A stretch of 33,942 nt of DNA from assembly GCA_001512505.1 (NCBI GenBank), contig LFSC01000040.1, positions 1 to 33,942 on the forward strand, written 5' to 3'. The translations under genes were made by a program, and so were the position numbers. This DNA is from Clostridiaceae bacterium DTU079. GTDB taxonomy: Bacteria > Bacillota > Clostridia > Acetivibrionales > Acetivibrionaceae. Below are positions 16,269 through 25,840 of this stretch, one piece after another; positions within the stretch are counted from its first letter, which is position 1; each line of letters begins with the position of its first letter. The notes beneath the pieces are model-generated. The model saw only the letters and a list, made by a program, of their open reading frames with translations. It had not been told where the DNA came from and did not search any database.

Positions 16269-17297
16269 TTATATCTTCCCGGCAAAATGACAGGCTACAT
16301 AATGTCCATCTTTATATTCTTTAAACTCGGGAACCTCTTTTGCACAGATATCCTTAGCATAGGGGCATCGGGTTCTGAATTTGCAGCCAGAGGGTGGATT
16401 GACCGGCGATGGAATTTCACCTTTTAAAATAATCCTGTTTCTTTTCTTGGCAACTTCAGGGTCGGGCTCCGGAATAGCGGTTAAAAGAGCCTGGGTGTAT
16501 GGATGCAGAGGATTTCTGTACAACTCTTCGGATTCCACCAATTCAACTATATGCCCCAAGTACATTACACCTACTCTGTCACAGGTATGTCTGACCACAC
16601 CCAAATCATGGGAGATAAAAAGGTAGGTTAGGTGCAGCCTTTCCTGCATTTCTTCAAGGGTATTGATTATCTGTGCCCGAATAGAGACGTCCAGTGCCGA
16701 TACCGGCTCATCACATACGATAAACTCGGGTTCCACCGCAATAGCCCGGGCTATACCTATTCTTTGACGTTGGCCTCCTGAAAACTCATGGGGATACCGG
16801 GATGCATGTTCGGAGTTGAGACCCACAATATTTAGAAGCTCCCGGATTTTTTCAACCCTGTCTTTTTTTGAAGAAGTAAGATTATGGATATCCAGTGCTT
16901 CGCCCACAATATCCGAAACAGTCATACGAGGGTCAAGGGAGGCATAGGGATCCTGAAAAATATATTGCATTTTTTTTCTGTAGGGAAGGAGCTTCCCTTT
17001 TTTCAATCTTGTTATATCTACTCCGGAGAATATAACATGCCCCGAAGTAGGTTCATAAATCCTTAGAATTGAACGCCCCAAAGTGGTTTTGCCCGAACCG
17101 GATTCACCCACCAGTCCGAGGGTTTCACCTTTATAAATATTAAAGCTTACATTGTCTACTGCTTTGACGAAAGCTTTTTTCCCGAGGTTGCTTCTTATGT
17201 TAAAATATTGCTTTAAATTTTTCACTTCTATTAAAACATTTTGCTTTCCGGCAGAATTATAACCGGATGGGGAAGTTTGGGGTTCATTATTGGTCAT
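16269..17297 (-). CDS. oppF: Oligopeptide ABC transporter ATP-binding protein OppF
   Basis: A 342-residue ATPase of the peptide/nickel transporter group. Walker A is GESGSGKTT, the Q-loop is in YIFQDPYASLDP, the signature is FSGGQRQRIGIARA and Walker B is FIVCDEPVSALD, followed by the switch His in FISHDL. The C-terminal OppD/F extension has clustered cysteines (SGCKFRTRCPYAKDIC and ACHF), which in some relatives bind an iron-sulfur cluster. It pairs with OppD to power peptide uptake. Its ATG overlaps the oppD stop in TAATG, showing translational coupling. Confidence 0.93.
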   Translation of the reverse strand: MTNNEPQTSPSGYNSAGKQNVLIEVKNLKQYFNIRSNLGKKAFVKAVDNVSFNIYKGETLGLVGESGSGKTTLGRSILRIYEPTSGHVIFSGVDITRLKKGKLLPYRKKMQYIFQDPYASLDPRMTVSDIVGEALDIHNLTSSKKDRVEKIRELLNIVGLNSEHASRYPHEFSGGQRQRIGIARAIAVEPEFIVCDEPVSALDVSIRAQIINTLEEMQERLHLTYLFISHDLGVVRHTCDRVGVMYLGHIVELVESEELYRNPLHPYTQALLTAIPEPDPEVAKKRNRIILKGEIPSPVNPPSGCKFRTRCPYAKDICAKEVPEFKEYKDGHYVACHFAGKI

Positions 17298-18298
17298 TAT
17301 TCTTCACCCCCATGTTTATTGATGGCCCTGCTATCATACAGCCAGCAGCTGACTCTGTGTCCGTCCTCGGTGGAGTATTCCTCCGGCATAAACTTTAGGC
17401 AGACCTTCATGCAGCTTTCGCACCTAGGTGCAAAGGCGCAGCCTTGAGGCAAATTCAACAGGTCTATAGGGTTTCCCTGAATGGGGATTAGTTTTTCACC
17501 CTTTTTATTCAGGTCCGGAAGAGAGCGAAGCAAACCTTTGGTATACGGATGGCGGGGAGAATTAAATATACTGTAAACAGAGCCTTGCTCAACAATTTTT
17601 CCCCCATACATTACAATAACATCGTCCGCCATGTCGGCAACTATACCAAGGTCATGGGTAATGAGAATTATAGCCATTCCCGTCTTTTTCTGAATATCCT
17701 TGAGGAGCTCCAAAATCTGAGCCTGAATTGTAACATCAAGGGCAGTGGTCGGTTCGTCGGCTATCAAAAGCTTGGGTGAACCGGCGAGAGCCATGGCAAT
17801 CATTACCCTTTGACGCATACCTCCTGAGAATTCATGAGGATACTGGGACAAACGCTTTTCCGGTTCGTTTATTCCAACCAAAGTCATTAGTTCTATTGAA
17901 CGTTTTTTAATTTCTTTTTTTGAAATCTTTCCGTATTTGTGAATCAATGATTCGGCAATCTGGTTTCCTATAGTAAAAACAGGATTCAGACAGGTCATAG
18001 GATCCTGGAATATCATTGCTACCTCATTTCCCGCAAAATTCCGTCTTTGGGCTTTAGTCATTGTGGAAACATCTTTTCCGTCAAATATAATGCTTCCTCC
18101 AACAATCTTGCCGGGTTTATCGATTAATCCCATAACGGAATAGGAAGATACGCTTTTGCCGGATCCGGACTCACCGACTATACCCAAAACCTTTCCGGGC
18201 TCAAGAGTGTAGCTTATTCCGTTTACTGCCTGGACTTCTCCTACCGGAGTGAAAAAGGAAACCTTTAAATCATTTATTTTAAGTAATTCTTTATTCAT
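17297..18298 (-). CDS. oppD: Oligopeptide ABC transporter ATP-binding protein OppD
   Basis: A 333-residue ATPase with Walker A GESGSGKS, Q-loop MIFQDPMTCLNP, signature FSGGMRQRVMIAMAL, Walker B LLIADEPTTALD and the switch His in LITHDLGIVADMAD. The C-terminal oligopeptide-transporter extension is present (HPYTKGLLRSLP, GCAFAPRCESC). It forms the nucleotide-binding heterodimer with OppF. GGAGATT precedes the start, and the gene lies 38 bases after oppC. Confidence 0.93.
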   Translation of the reverse strand: MNKELLKINDLKVSFFTPVGEVQAVNGISYTLEPGKVLGIVGESGSGKSVSSYSVMGLIDKPGKIVGGSIIFDGKDVSTMTKAQRRNFAGNEVAMIFQDPMTCLNPVFTIGNQIAESLIHKYGKISKKEIKKRSIELMTLVGINEPEKRLSQYPHEFSGGMRQRVMIAMALAGSPKLLIADEPTTALDVTIQAQILELLKDIQKKTGMAIILITHDLGIVADMADDVIVMYGGKIVEQGSVYSIFNSPRHPYTKGLLRSLPDLNKKGEKLIPIQGNPIDLLNLPQGCAFAPRCESCMKVCLKFMPEEYSTEDGHRVSCWLYDSRAINKHGGEE

Positions 18299-18336
18299 TC
18301 CAATCTCCTATCTACGTTTAAATCGTTTATTTAAGT

Positions 18337-19332
18337 CTATTTCTTCATCCTTGGGTCAAGGGCATCCCTGAGTCCGTCACCAAAAAGATTTATGGACAAT
18401 ATGATGATGCTGATGGTAGCTGCAGGGAAAAACAGCATGTACGGATAGGAGTATATACCCTTTAAAGCCATCTGAGACAGAGAGCCAAGAGATGCCATGG
18501 GTATTGAAACTCCAAGCCCTATGAAACTGAGGAAAGATTCTACGAAAATTGCCTCAGGAATTTTTAGGGTAGCTACGACTATGATCTGTCCTATACAGTT
18601 CGGTACAAGATGCTTGAAAATAATCTCCCTGTTGCTTGCACCAAGCACTTTGGCAGCTAATACAAACTCCTGCTCCTTTAATGCAAGAATCTGACCCCGT
18701 ACTATCCTGGCCATGTCTACCCAGTAAAGTAGGGCAAGAACAAAAAATATGCTTATCAGCCCGACACCCAATTTTTTCAGGAATTCGGGAGCATGGGCAG
18801 ACATAAGAAAATTGTCTATCGGTGTCTTTAAGGCAACCTGGAGCAATATAACGATAAGTATTGTGGGAACCGAATAAACAATATCTATTATTCTCATCAT
18901 GACAATATCAACCCAGCCTCCAAAGTAGCCGGAAATTGCGCCGTACAAAATACCGATAATTGAAATCATGACAGCGGCAACAACACCGACGGAAAGAGAG
19001 ATCCTGGCACCGATCATGGTTCTGGTAAACAAATCTCTTCCCAAGCTGTCCGTACCGAATATATGCTGTGCATTGGGCCGTAAATTTTCACTGCCTTTGT
19101 TTATCTGATCATAAGCATAGGGTGAAAGCATAGGACCGATTACAGCAGCCAATATAACCAGCAGAATAACTGCTAAAGAACACATAGCCACTTTATTAGT
19201 CCTAAGCCTTGTTAAGGCATCTTTCCAATAACCTACCGACGGACGCATAACTTCCGCTGTTGCTTTTTCTTTGTCGGAGGCAGGCAGAAACATTTTGCTG
19301 TCCAAAACTTCAGATTTATTTATATTAGTCAT
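18337..19332 (-). CDS. oppC: Oligopeptide ABC transporter permease OppC
   Basis: A 331-residue permease. A cytoplasmic N-terminus of about 45 residues precedes the first membrane helix (AMCSLAVILLVILAAVIGPML). The typical FGTDSLGRDLFTRTMIGARISL follows, and the EAA loop that contacts the ATPases is EFVLAAKVLGASNREIIFKHLVPN. The C-terminal INLFGDGLRDALDPRMKK is a clear OppC/DppC ending. The extra stretch VALKTPIDNFLMSAHAPEFL between helices is a family-variable loop. It forms the channel with OppB. It lies 42 bases after oppB. Confidence 0.92.
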   Translation of the reverse strand: MTNINKSEVLDSKMFLPASDKEKATAEVMRPSVGYWKDALTRLRTNKVAMCSLAVILLVILAAVIGPMLSPYAYDQINKGSENLRPNAQHIFGTDSLGRDLFTRTMIGARISLSVGVVAAVMISIIGILYGAISGYFGGWVDIVMMRIIDIVYSVPTILIVILLQVALKTPIDNFLMSAHAPEFLKKLGVGLISIFFVLALLYWVDMARIVRGQILALKEQEFVLAAKVLGASNREIIFKHLVPNCIGQIIVVATLKIPEAIFVESFLSFIGLGVSIPMASLGSLSQMALKGIYSYPYMLFFPAATISIIILSINLFGDGLRDALDPRMKK

Positions 19333-19374
19333 TTTAGTCTCTCCGTTTCCTTGGTCTGCTACATTAATTTTTGC

Positions 19375-20298
19375 TTATTTTGCTATATTAATTCTAGGGT
19401 CGATAAATCTGTATATTATATCCACAAAAAAGTTCATAAAAATGAGCAGAGCACCGTAAAATATTGTTACTCCCATTACAGTGGGATAATCCTTTGCGGT
19501 AATACTGGTTACAAAGGAGCTTCCCAGTCCGGGTATTGAAAAAATCGATTCAATTACAAAGGAACCTGTCAGAATTCCGGCAATCATCGGTCCTGCATAG
19601 GTTACAACCGGCAGAATCCCGTTTCTCAAACCGTGTTTAAAAATTACAACTCTTTCCGATAACCCCTTTGCCCGTGCTGTTCTTATATAATCCTGGTTTA
19701 TAACATCCAGCATTGATGAGCGCATAAGCCTTGTAATAAAGCTAAGAGGGAAGAAGGACAGCGCAAAACCGGGCAATATATAACTTGAAAGGCTGTCGAG
19801 GTGGCTGACGGTAGGGAATAAGGGCATTTTTACTCCAAATAAAACCATACTTACTGTAGCCACTACGAAGCTTGGAACCGCAATTCCAATGGTTACAATG
19901 AACATAATTACTCTGTCGGCTGCGGTATTTTTCTTCAGGGCACTGATTGTTCCCAAAACAGTACCGAAAATTATGGCTATGGCACTGGAGAACAAACCCA
20001 GCTTGAGGGAGTAAGGAAATTTCCTGGCAATTATTTCTACGACGCTTTGCCCGGAAAGCTTTATTGATTCTCCCAGATCGCCCTTGAGAATGTTCATTGC
20101 ATACATTTTATATTGAACCAATAAGGGTTTGTCCAAGCCGTACTTCGCTTCCAGGTTTGCCAGTATTTCCGGAGTAATCCTTCCGTCTCCCAAAAAGGGG
20201 TTTCCCGGTGTCAAGTGCATAAGGAAGAAAGTCAGCGTAAACATAATCCATAATGTTAAAATTGATGCTAATAATCTTTTAATAACGTATTTCAGCAT
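19375..20298 (-). CDS. oppB: Oligopeptide ABC transporter permease OppB
   Basis: A 307-residue permease beginning MLKYVIKRLLASILTLWIMF, the standard first helix of OppB/DppB proteins. It then has LTPGNPFLGDGR, the conserved LEAKYGLDKPLLVQY, and the EAA loop DYIRTARAKGLSERVVIFKHGLRN. The C-terminus reads FFVDIIYRFIDPRIN. It is the first gene of the minus-strand opp cluster; TGGAGG provides the ribosome site, and a dyad directly upstream may be its operator. Confidence 0.92.
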   Translation of the reverse strand: MLKYVIKRLLASILTLWIMFTLTFFLMHLTPGNPFLGDGRITPEILANLEAKYGLDKPLLVQYKMYAMNILKGDLGESIKLSGQSVVEIIARKFPYSLKLGLFSSAIAIIFGTVLGTISALKKNTAADRVIMFIVTIGIAVPSFVVATVSMVLFGVKMPLFPTVSHLDSLSSYILPGFALSFFPLSFITRLMRSSMLDVINQDYIRTARAKGLSERVVIFKHGLRNGILPVVTYAGPMIAGILTGSFVIESIFSIPGLGSSFVTSITAKDYPTVMGVTIFYGALLIFMNFFVDIIYRFIDPRINIAK

Positions 20299-20310
20299 AG
20301 TACCTCCATA

Positions 20311-20333
20311 GTTGTGTTATGATAAATCACAAC
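20311..20333 (-). promoter_or_regulatory. Dyad upstream of oppB
   Basis: GTTGTG (20311-20316) and CACAAC (20328-20333) form an inverted repeat with an 11-base AT-rich spacer, 13 bases before oppB. Position and symmetry suit a repressor site or a leader hairpin. No known regulator motif is recognised. Confidence 0.4.
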
Positions 20334-20534
20334 AATTTTGTATTATTTAACCATATATCGTAAGTTTTAATTAAAATATGTATTTACGCCGCTAAAATAA
20401 ACATAATAAATTTCAAACATGGGTGATAAAGGCATTAATAATGTCGAAAATTGAAATAAAATATATTATAATATGGCATTATACTACAAATTTTATGTTT
20501 ATTCAATTGACTATTACTGCCAACAATGGAGTGA

Positions 20535-20569
20535 GGGGTTGTTCTCTGCTTAAAACAGAGAACAACCCC
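20535..20569. repeat. Perfect 14-bp hairpin related to the REP units
   Basis: GGGGTTGTTCTCTG (20535-20548) pairs perfectly with CAGAGAACAACCCC (20556-20569) over a 7-base loop. There is no T run on either side, so it is not an ordinary terminator. The CAGAGAAC half and the run of C recall the REP unit core at 14.2 kb, suggesting a diverged member of the same family. It separates the DUF4253 gene from the opp cluster. Confidence 0.6.
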
Positions 20570-20594
20570 CCGTTATATGCAATGTGTTGTTCTA

Positions 20595-21275
20595 TTAATC
20601 CCACCAAAAATACCATAACTTTCTATTTAGTAAATTTGCAGCTAAATTATTGATGGTTTGCGTACCTTGCACAACAATATCGATACAATACTTATACTGT
20701 TCGATAGCCAAATTGATAGCTTCATCTTTAGTTTTAGGCGGATTGTCAACTATACATTCAATTATATCATGGGTTGCGGCGATAATTCTTGCACCGTACT
20801 TTTCATTCCAATATTTTAAAATTGCTATGTGTTCTTCCGGAAGGGGACATTCATTCCAGTCACCTAATTTTAAGTAAGCAGGAACTTTATAGGAATCCAA
20901 AGTCGGTATCAATGCTATGTATACTTCATCCAAAGGTTCTCCTGTTAAAATATCGATGGTTGAAATTAATACGTCGTCATCCGGTTCAAAGTCCTCAGGC
21001 CATTCTCCCATTATATCGTCATCAATGGGGAATTCCTTATATCGGTTATTCAAAAATTCTTTAATATCAACATTTTCCGATTGCTTTATAATTGATTCGG
21101 GTGTGGAATCATTGTATTCCAGCGCATCTTGCAAGTGAGATAATTCATCGATTCCACCAAGAATGACAGGTGTAACTCCTTTTGAAGTGTCTTTTATAAT
21201 TTCCATACATGTTTTCAAAGCTTCACTTCCGTGAACAACGATATAATCGAAAGGTAAATCAAATTCTTTTTTCAT
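20595..21275 (-). CDS. DUF4253 domain protein
   Basis: A 226-residue soluble, acidic protein. The C-terminal half matches the DUF4253 pattern as I know it: VPAYLKLGDWNECPLPEEHIAILKYW, then EKYGARIIAATHDIIECIV, NPPKTKDEAINLAIEQY and KYCIDIV. The N-terminal half is variable. The start follows AGGAGAG. Its function is unknown; members often occur singly or with other small proteins of toxin-immunity neighbourhoods. It stands alone, upstream of but apart from the opp cluster on the same strand. Confidence 0.8.
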   Translation of the reverse strand: MKKEFDLPFDYIVVHGSEALKTCMEIIKDTSKGVTPVILGGIDELSHLQDALEYNDSTPESIIKQSENVDIKEFLNNRYKEFPIDDDIMGEWPEDFEPDDDVLISTIDILTGEPLDEVYIALIPTLDSYKVPAYLKLGDWNECPLPEEHIAILKYWNEKYGARIIAATHDIIECIVDNPPKTKDEAINLAIEQYKYCIDIVVQGTQTINNLAANLLNRKLWYFWWD

Positions 21276-21450
21276 ATTTTTACTCTCCTGTTTTCAATTT
21301 TTTATATTATATCATAATAGCCAGAGTATGGAAATATTAATTAAATTTTATTTCCAATTTATATATTTACTTAAGGAAATATGAAATTTTGATTTCCGAA
21401 AACTATATCATATTGCTTACATTAAAATAAAATCAAAAATTTTTATTAAA

Positions 21451-21503
21451 AGTGGGTAGTATTCAAAAAAAGTGGGTATATTTTTATCAAGTCGGTTATA
21501 TTT
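21451..21503 (+). promoter_or_regulatory. Three phased direct repeats upstream of ahpC
   Basis: AGTGGGTAGTATT (21451), AGTGGGTATATTT (21471) and AGTCGGTTATATTT (21490) are spaced 20 and 19 bases apart, about two helical turns, within otherwise A/T-only sequence. Such spacing would place three copies of a protein on one face of the DNA. The third copy is about 50 bases before ahpC and may overlap its -10 region. No PerR-type site was recognised. Confidence 0.6.
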
Positions 21504-21551
21504 AAAAATTCAAATAAAAAATAAAATGCAAAACGTTAGGAGGTAATAGTT

Positions 21552-22115
21552 ATGTCATTGATTGGAACCGAAGTTAAACCATTTACAGCAGAAGCTTATC
21601 ATAACGGAAAGTTTATAACGGTAACAGAGCAAGATTTTAAAGGAAAATGGAGTATAGTATGCTTTTATCCTGCAGACTTTACTTTTGTTTGCCCAACCGA
21701 ACTTGAAGATCTTCAAAACAATTATGAAAAATTAAAAGAATTGGGTGCGGAAGTATATTCTGTTTCCACCGATACCCATTATACCCATAAGGCATGGCAC
21801 GATACATCGGAAGCTATAAAGAAAATAACTTATATAATGATTGGAGACCCATCCCATACTCTTTCAAGAAATTTTGATGTTCTTGACGAATCAACGGGAT
21901 TGGCAGATAGAGGTACTTTCATTATAGATCCCGATGGTATTATCCAATCGGTTGAAATATCGGCCGGAGGTATCGGACGTGATGCCGATATTCTTATAAA
22001 TAAAATAAAGGCTGCTCAATATGTTAGAAATCATCCCGGTGAAGTGTGCCCGGCTAAGTGGAAAGAAGGCGGTACAACATTAAAACCAAGCATTGATTTA
22101 GTCGGAAAGATATAA
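21552..22115 (+). CDS. ahpC: Alkyl hydroperoxide reductase subunit C (peroxiredoxin)
   Basis: A 187-residue typical 2-Cys peroxiredoxin of the AhpC/Prx1 group. The peroxidatic Cys47 is in [13 protein letters not shown] and the resolving Cys166 in [10 protein letters not shown]; the catalytic Thr and Arg settings ([19 protein letters not shown]) are present. It reduces hydrogen peroxide and organic peroxides in the cytoplasm. AGGAGG precedes the start. It is followed 12 bases later by its reductase gene, and three direct repeats lie upstream. Confidence 0.96.
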   Translation: MSLIGTEVKPFTAEAYHNGKFITVTEQDFKGKWSIVCFYPADFTFVCPTELEDLQNNYEKLKELGAEVYSVSTDTHYTHKAWHDTSEAIKKITYIMIGDPSHTLSRNFDVLDESTGLADRGTFIIDPDGIIQSVEISAGGIGRDADILINKIKAAQYVRNHPGEVCPAKWKEGGTTLKPSIDLVGKI

Positions 22116-22127
22116 GAGGTAACAGAC

Positions 22128-23657
22128 ATGCTTTTGGATGTGGAAATTAAACAGCAACTCGAACAGTATTTGACTTTGCTTGAAAATGATATTGTCATTA
22201 AGATAAGCGCCGGTAATGATAAAGTATCCACCGATATGGTTGTACTAATAGACGAAATTGCCAGGCTTTCAACTAAGATACATGTAGAAAAAGCAGAACT
22301 CGACAGAACACCCAGCTTTAGCATTAACCGTGTAAATGAGGATACAGGTATTGTATTTGCCGGCATTCCCTTAGGTCATGAATTTAATTCCTTAGTTTTG
22401 GCTCTCCTCCAAGTAGGAGGAAGAGCTCCTAAGGTGGATGATACTTGTATCAATCAGATTAAACAGCTTAAGGGAGAGTATCGTTTTGAAACCTACGTTA
22501 GCCTGAGCTGCCATAATTGTCCCGATGTTGTTCAAGCACTCAATATAATGAGTGTGCTCAACCCGAATATTTCCCATACCATGATTGATGGGGCTGTTTA
22601 TAAAGAAGAGGTTGAAAGCAAGGATATAATGGCAGTACCTGCGATATATCTTAATGGCGAATTTTTTGAAAGCGGCCGCTTAACCTTAGAGGAGATTCTT
22701 GCCAAATTGGGACAAACATCGGATGACTCCTATATAAATGAAAAAGAGCCCTTTGATGTACTTGTCATAGGCGGTGGACCAGCCGGTGTAAGTTCTGCCA
22801 TATACACCGCCCGAAAAGGCCTTCGCACAGGTATTGTGGCTGAAAGAATCGGAGGTCAGGTTTTAGATACGTTAGGAATAGAGAATTTTATTTCCGTTCC
22901 ATATACTGAAGGTCCAAAGCTGGCCGAAAATCTGAAAGAGCATCTTAACAGATATAATGTTGATATTATTAATCTTCAAAAGGCAAAGAATATAAGCCGT
23001 AAGGAATTGTTGGAGGTAGAGCTGGAAAAAGGAGCTGTCGTAAAGAGCAAGACAGTTATTATTGCAACCGGTGCCCGATGGCGTGATCTGAACGTTCCGG
23101 GGGAAAAGGAGTTTAAAACCAAGGGAGTGGCTTATTGTCCTCACTGTGACGGACCGTTGTTTGCAGGAAAGGATGTAGCCGTAATCGGTGGAGGTAATTC
23201 CGGTATTGAAGCAGCCATTGATTTGGCTGGTATTGTAAGGCATGTGACAGTACTGGAGTTTATGCCGGAATTAAAGGCTGACAAGGTGTTACAGGAACGT
23301 TTGTATAAATTTCCTAATGTAACGGTACTTACAAATGTTCAAACAAAAGAGTTCACCGGTAAGGATAAGCTTGACGGAATTACTTATATCCGGCGCGACA
23401 CCGGTGAAGAAAAGCACATTGAGGTTCAGGGAGTTTTCGTTCAAATCGGTCTTGTGCCCAATACCGATTGGATAGGAGACAGTATTGAGCGAAATTCCAT
23501 GGGTGAAATCGTTGTCAACCATAGGAATGAAACTTCAATGCCCGGGGTGTTTGCAGCCGGTGACTGTACCAACAGTCCCTATAAACAGATTATTATATCC
23601 ATGGGTTCCGGTGCGACGGCAGCTCTCAGTGCCTTTGATTATCTAATCAGGAACTAA
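22128..23657 (+). CDS. ahpF: Alkyl hydroperoxide reductase subunit F
   Basis: A 509-residue flavoprotein that passes electrons from NAD(P)H to AhpC. The N-terminal tandem thioredoxin-fold part (1-200) has the redox pair C128/C131 in SCHNCPD. The thioredoxin-reductase part begins with the FAD motif [21 protein letters not shown] near 211, has C337/C340 in YCPHCDG, the nucleotide motif [19 protein letters not shown] and the closing [18 protein letters not shown]. Length and domain order match AhpF, not plain TrxB. It forms an operon with ahpC and ends at the hairpin near 23666. Confidence 0.95.
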   Translation: MLLDVEIKQQLEQYLTLLENDIVIKISAGNDKVSTDMVVLIDEIARLSTKIHVEKAELDRTPSFSINRVNEDTGIVFAGIPLGHEFNSLVLALLQVGGRAPKVDDTCINQIKQLKGEYRFETYVSLSCHNCPDVVQALNIMSVLNPNISHTMIDGAVYKEEVESKDIMAVPAIYLNGEFFESGRLTLEEILAKLGQTSDDSYINEKEPFDVLVIGGGPAGVSSAIYTARKGLRTGIVAERIGGQVLDTLGIENFISVPYTEGPKLAENLKEHLNRYNVDIINLQKAKNISRKELLEVELEKGAVVKSKTVIIATGARWRDLNVPGEKEFKTKGVAYCPHCDGPLFAGKDVAVIGGGNSGIEAAIDLAGIVRHVTVLEFMPELKADKVLQERLYKFPNVTVLTNVQTKEFTGKDKLDGITYIRRDTGEEKHIEVQGVFVQIGLVPNTDWIGDSIERNSMGEIVVNHRNETSMPGVFAAGDCTNSPYKQIIISMGSGATAALSAFDYLIRN

Positions 23658-23665
23658 TAGAAAGG

Positions 23666-23697
23666 GGGACGGTGAACGATTCACTGTCCCTTATTTA
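23666..23697 (+). terminator. Terminator after ahpCF
   Basis: GGGACGGTGAA (23666-23676) pairs with TTCACTGTCCC (23680-23690) over a 3-base loop with one G-U pair, followed by TTATTTAT. The GGGGGACGGT side resembles the REP core at 13.4 kb. Confidence 0.75.
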
Positions 23698-23698
23698 T

Positions 23699-24366
23699 AT
23701 GAAAAGAGTATTAACAGTAATAATTTTATCAATGCTTATAGCTGTTGGTTGTTTATCTGAAAAAAATCTCGAGGAACCTTATGAAACACCACAAACTACT
23801 AAAAATTCAGAAACAACCCAACGACGGAGGATTTTCAGGCAGAAGATGTAGAAATGAAAGCCACCGTAGATTCATGGTTCTACAAATTGGACGAAGTGTT
23901 GATTGACACTGTTACTTCCGGTATAGAGCCTTTTAATCCTCGCCCTTTAATCATCATAAAATGGACCGATAGAAACGGCCGTGTAGTTCTTTCTCCCAAG
24001 GTAAAAGATTTCAGCGGCCATGAGGCATTGACGTTGAATATGGTGATTGACTCTGCTGATGAACTGAATAAGAAGGGTGTTTCTCAACGGTTTTCTGTGG
24101 AATTAAAGGATACCCATGGCAACATATCGAGGGGTGTTTTGCCTGAGAATCTGAATGCTTTAGGATATACACCGGGAGAAATGGATTATACTCCTTTAGA
24201 GGATATGGTTATATCCTTTTGGTCTACAGCATCGCCTGTTTCTTGTATCAACCTGCCGTTGGGGGAATTTAAAAATCTCGATTTGGAGCATATTGAATCC
24301 ATATCTTTGATTTTTGACAAAACCGATAGCGGTTCTATCTATATAGACTCAATTACTTTGCAATAG
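23699..24366 (+). pseudogene. Lipoprotein gene with frameshift in the linker
   Basis: ATG 23699 opens a lipoprotein signal, MKRVLTVIILSMLIAVGC, followed by a Glu/Thr/Pro-rich linker (EEPYETPQTTKNSETTQ). The frame then hits TAG at 23849-23851. The other frame continues without a break as TTEDFQAEDVEMKATVDSW and runs to 24366. A one-base loss (or two-base gain) around 23810-23830 would join them into a protein of about 222 residues. The C-terminal domain (WFYKLDEV... SGSIYIDSITLQ) looks like a beta-sandwich of the carbohydrate-binding type, but no family is certain. There is no ribosome site near the downstream ATG 23854. A sequencing error cannot be excluded. Confidence 0.65.
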
Positions 24367-24455
24367 CATAAGAAACCTCCATGTCTTCTATATTAGCGGC
24401 TAAAAACAAGATCATTTATCTAAAATTTTTGATAAGAAATCAAAATCCAAATAAG

Positions 24456-24484
24456 TTGCTTTTCCTTATATATCTCTCTATAAT
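24456..24484 (+). promoter_or_regulatory. Promoter of the MFS gene
   Basis: TTGCTT (24456-24461) and TATAAT (24479-24484) with a 17-base spacer lie about 28 bases before the start codon. Confidence 0.75.
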
Positions 24485-24512
24485 ATATATAGATTAATAG
24501 GAGGTATACATA

Positions 24513-25691
24513 ATGTATTCGTTGCTGTTGGCGTTGATTTATCTTGCTTTTATCAGTTTAGGATTGCCCGACGCTCTTTTAGGATCGGCTTGGCCTACTA
24601 TGTATCCTGTGTTGGGTGTGCCCGTTTCTTATGCGGGAATAATATCTATGATTATCGCAGGTGGGACTATAGTTTCCAGTTTAAACGCAAATCGGGTAAT
24701 CAGAAAATTCGGGACCGGTCTTGTCACTGCGGTTAGTGTATTGATGACAGCAGTGGCTTTGTTCGGATTTTCCACTTCACATTCCTTCTGGATGCTTTGT
24801 CTTTGGGCTATTCCCTACGGTCTTGGAGCAGGTGCGGTGGATTCGGCTTTGAACAATTTTGTTGCTCTCCATTATGCTTCCAGGCATATGAGCTGGCTGC
24901 ACTGTTTTTGGGGAGTAGGGGCATCCATAGGACCCTATATCATGAGTTACAGTTTATCGGTAAAAAACAGTTGGGAAAGCGGTTATACGACAGTAGGCTT
25001 TTTTCAGATGGCTTTGACAGTGATTCTCTTTTTAAGTTTGCCTCTTTGGAACAAACAAGCGAAAATGAAGAAGGAGAATCAAACGGGGGAACCAAAGCAT
25101 TTGAAAATTCATGAGGCATTGAAAATAAAAGGTGTTAAACAGGTATTGGTAGCGTTTTTCTCTTATTGTGCTCTCGAAACTACCGCAGGTTTATGGGCCA
25201 GCAGTTATTTGGTGCTGCATCAGGGGATTGAAGCCAAAGAAGCTGCCCGGTGGGCTTCTTTGTTTTACTTGGGGATTACTTTCGGACGGTTTTTGAATGG
25301 CTTTGTTACTGGCAAAATGGGGAACCGCAATATGATTCGTATCGGATTGAGCATTATCACCGTAGGACTTGTGGCGGTGGTTCTGCCTGTAGAAATAAGT
25401 CTTGTTACTTTAGTGGGCTTGGTTTTAATCGGAATAGGATGTGCGCCCATATATCCTTGTATCATACATGAGACACCAAGGAATTTCGGGGCAGAGAATT
25501 CTCAAGCTATTATCGGAATTCAAATGGCCAGTGCGTATACCGGTTCAACATTTATGCCTCCAATATTCGGCTATTTGGCTAGTTTTACATCAATATCGTT
25601 ATATCCGGTTTATTTGAGCTTGTTTCTGATTCTGATGCTTATCATGACTGAAAGACTTAACCGTCTTGTCCCAAGTAAGGAAAGAACATAA
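24513..25691 (+). CDS. Major facilitator superfamily transporter
   Basis: A 392-residue membrane protein with about 12 hydrophobic helices and the central cytoplasmic loop (NKQAKMKKENQTGEPKHLKIHE) between two halves. The first helix reads LLLALIYLAFISLGLPDALLGSAWP, and PYGLGAGAVDSALNNFVALHY and WLHCFWGVGASIGPYI follow, a pattern of the FucP-like sugar-porter branch. GLVLIGIGCAPIYPCIIHETP lies in the second half. Substrate unknown; sugar or a small organic solute is plausible. GGAGG precedes ATG 24513. It is a single-gene unit with its own promoter and terminator. Confidence 0.85.
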   Translation: MYSLLLALIYLAFISLGLPDALLGSAWPTMYPVLGVPVSYAGIISMIIAGGTIVSSLNANRVIRKFGTGLVTAVSVLMTAVALFGFSTSHSFWMLCLWAIPYGLGAGAVDSALNNFVALHYASRHMSWLHCFWGVGASIGPYIMSYSLSVKNSWESGYTTVGFFQMALTVILFLSLPLWNKQAKMKKENQTGEPKHLKIHEALKIKGVKQVLVAFFSYCALETTAGLWASSYLVLHQGIEAKEAARWASLFYLGITFGRFLNGFVTGKMGNRNMIRIGLSIITVGLVAVVLPVEISLVTLVGLVLIGIGCAPIYPCIIHETPRNFGAENSQAIIGIQMASAYTGSTFMPPIFGYLASFTSISLYPVYLSLFLILMLIMTERLNRLVPSKERT

Positions 25692-25765
25692 AAATTTCTA
25701 CTCGATTATTTAAGACAGTGTTTTATCCATTAAGAAATACTTATGATCATTGATTTGAAAGTAAC

Positions 25766-25811
25766 AAAAGGAGCCGAATAACTTGAGACAAGTTGATTAA
25801 GCTCCTTTTTT
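25766..25811. terminator. Bidirectional terminator between MFS and EFR1 genes
   Basis: AAAAGGAGC (25766-25774) pairs with GCTCCTTTT (25801-25809), and ACTTG/CAAGT extends the inner stem. The A run on one side and T run on the other allow function for both convergent genes. Confidence 0.8.
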
Positions 25812-25840
25812 ACTGCTAAGAGTGAAAACATTTTGCGATT

